Shown: positions 63,517-64,000 of the stretch, in pieces
Layout: every line of letters begins with the position of its first letter
Numbering within the stretch: the stretch's first letter is position 1
From: Bolinopsis microptera
Lineage: Eukaryota > Ctenophora > Tentaculata > Lobata > Bolinopsidae
Direction: 5' to 3'
DNA: 64,000 bases
Assembly: GCF_026151205.1 (NCBI RefSeq)
Contig: NC_087080.1
Location: 1,901,096 to 1,965,095 of the forward strand
Program-made: the position numbers and the translations under genes
Notes under the pieces: generated by a model
The model's input: the letters and a program-made list of their open reading frames with translations, nothing else
What the model was told of the DNA's origin: nothing
Database searches by the model: none

Positions 63517-64000
63517 ACAATGTGTTTTGAGATAGATGCAATTTAGTGTTTTCAAAATTTTGAATATTCACTGGAATGTATCACAGTTCGTTAGTTAGGA
63601 CTTTCTATACACTTAACAACGTTTGCTTGATCAGACCTAGCCATCCCCTTAATGATTTTAGCCACTTTCAGTAGTTAATATCCTTGTATTGTAAAAAATG
63701 AGGTTAACCAAGACTTCTTGTAAACACTTACTGCTTAAAAGTAGTAAAAAATTGGTTGTTAACCTCGCTTCAGACCATTTAACACTGAGATTGGTTTATT
63801 AATATGTTATTATATATGTAGTAAAACATTTCCACAGTGTAACGAATAAGTTTTTGAGGTTAACATGTATTTGACTGGTCAGATATTCAAAAAATGAGAG
63901 GTTAACCTCATTTTTTAGCCATTTACGGATAAAATCTTCTACTAAAATATTATTATTATTATTATAAAACAGGATCTTACCGACAAAAATGATTATTAAA

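Overview
The window is animal nuclear DNA. It is AT-rich, with multi-exon genes joined by GT-AG introns and secreted mosaic proteins built from metazoan extracellular modules: astacin, thrombospondin type 1 (TSP1), PAN/apple, sushi, and R-type lectin and galectin-like folds. It also holds a class A GPCR, a MEIOB-type meiotic OB-fold gene, non-LTR retrotransposon fragments and several MITE-like elements. The GPCR style and the mix of PAN, TSP1 and astacin modules suggest a cnidarian or another early-branching animal; this is inference, and the sequence does not fix the species. I assembled exons by hand, requiring GT-AG boundaries and matching intron phase.

Layout. (1) Gene A, minus strand, runs from a signal peptide at 24278 past the left edge (33 exons, over 3,400 codons). 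Its order is degenerate astacin domain, nine TSP1 repeats, beta-trefoil lectin-like exons, a run of uncharacterised cysteine-rich modules, 17 PAN/apple domains, then more cysteine-rich modules with a repetitive basic INRKP tail. (2) Gene B, plus strand, about 14572-18995 or slightly further, is a secreted orphan lying wholly inside the 5.2 kb intron between Gene A exons 12 and 13. (3) 24860-29650, minus strand, is a single-exon RGS22-like gene. (4) 29651-40640 is repeat-rich, with four fragments of non-LTR reverse transcriptase. (5) 40649-43015, plus strand, is a complete seven-exon MEIOB-like gene. (6) Gene D, plus strand, runs from a signal peptide at 43612 past the right edge. It carries TSP1 repeats, a long acidic linker, a recently duplicated TSP1 exon array and a galectin-like end. 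Two of its introns hold minus-strand genes: a secreted sushi-domain gene (45344-48357) and a rhodopsin-family GPCR (56251-60264).

The main pattern is two very large secreted adhesion-type mosaics, each hosting complete opposite-strand genes in large introns. Gene A's protease domain has lost two of its three zinc-binding histidines and should be inactive, so the product looks like a scaffold or binding protein. Four single-base indels interrupt Gene A's PAN and tail exons although all splice sites and domains are intact. These are either consensus errors in a repetitive region or recent decay. Repeat expansion is active throughout: sushi exon triplication, TSP1 exon-pair duplication, a 0.9 kb 21-bp minisatellite, fold-back elements and a SINE with perfect target-site duplications.
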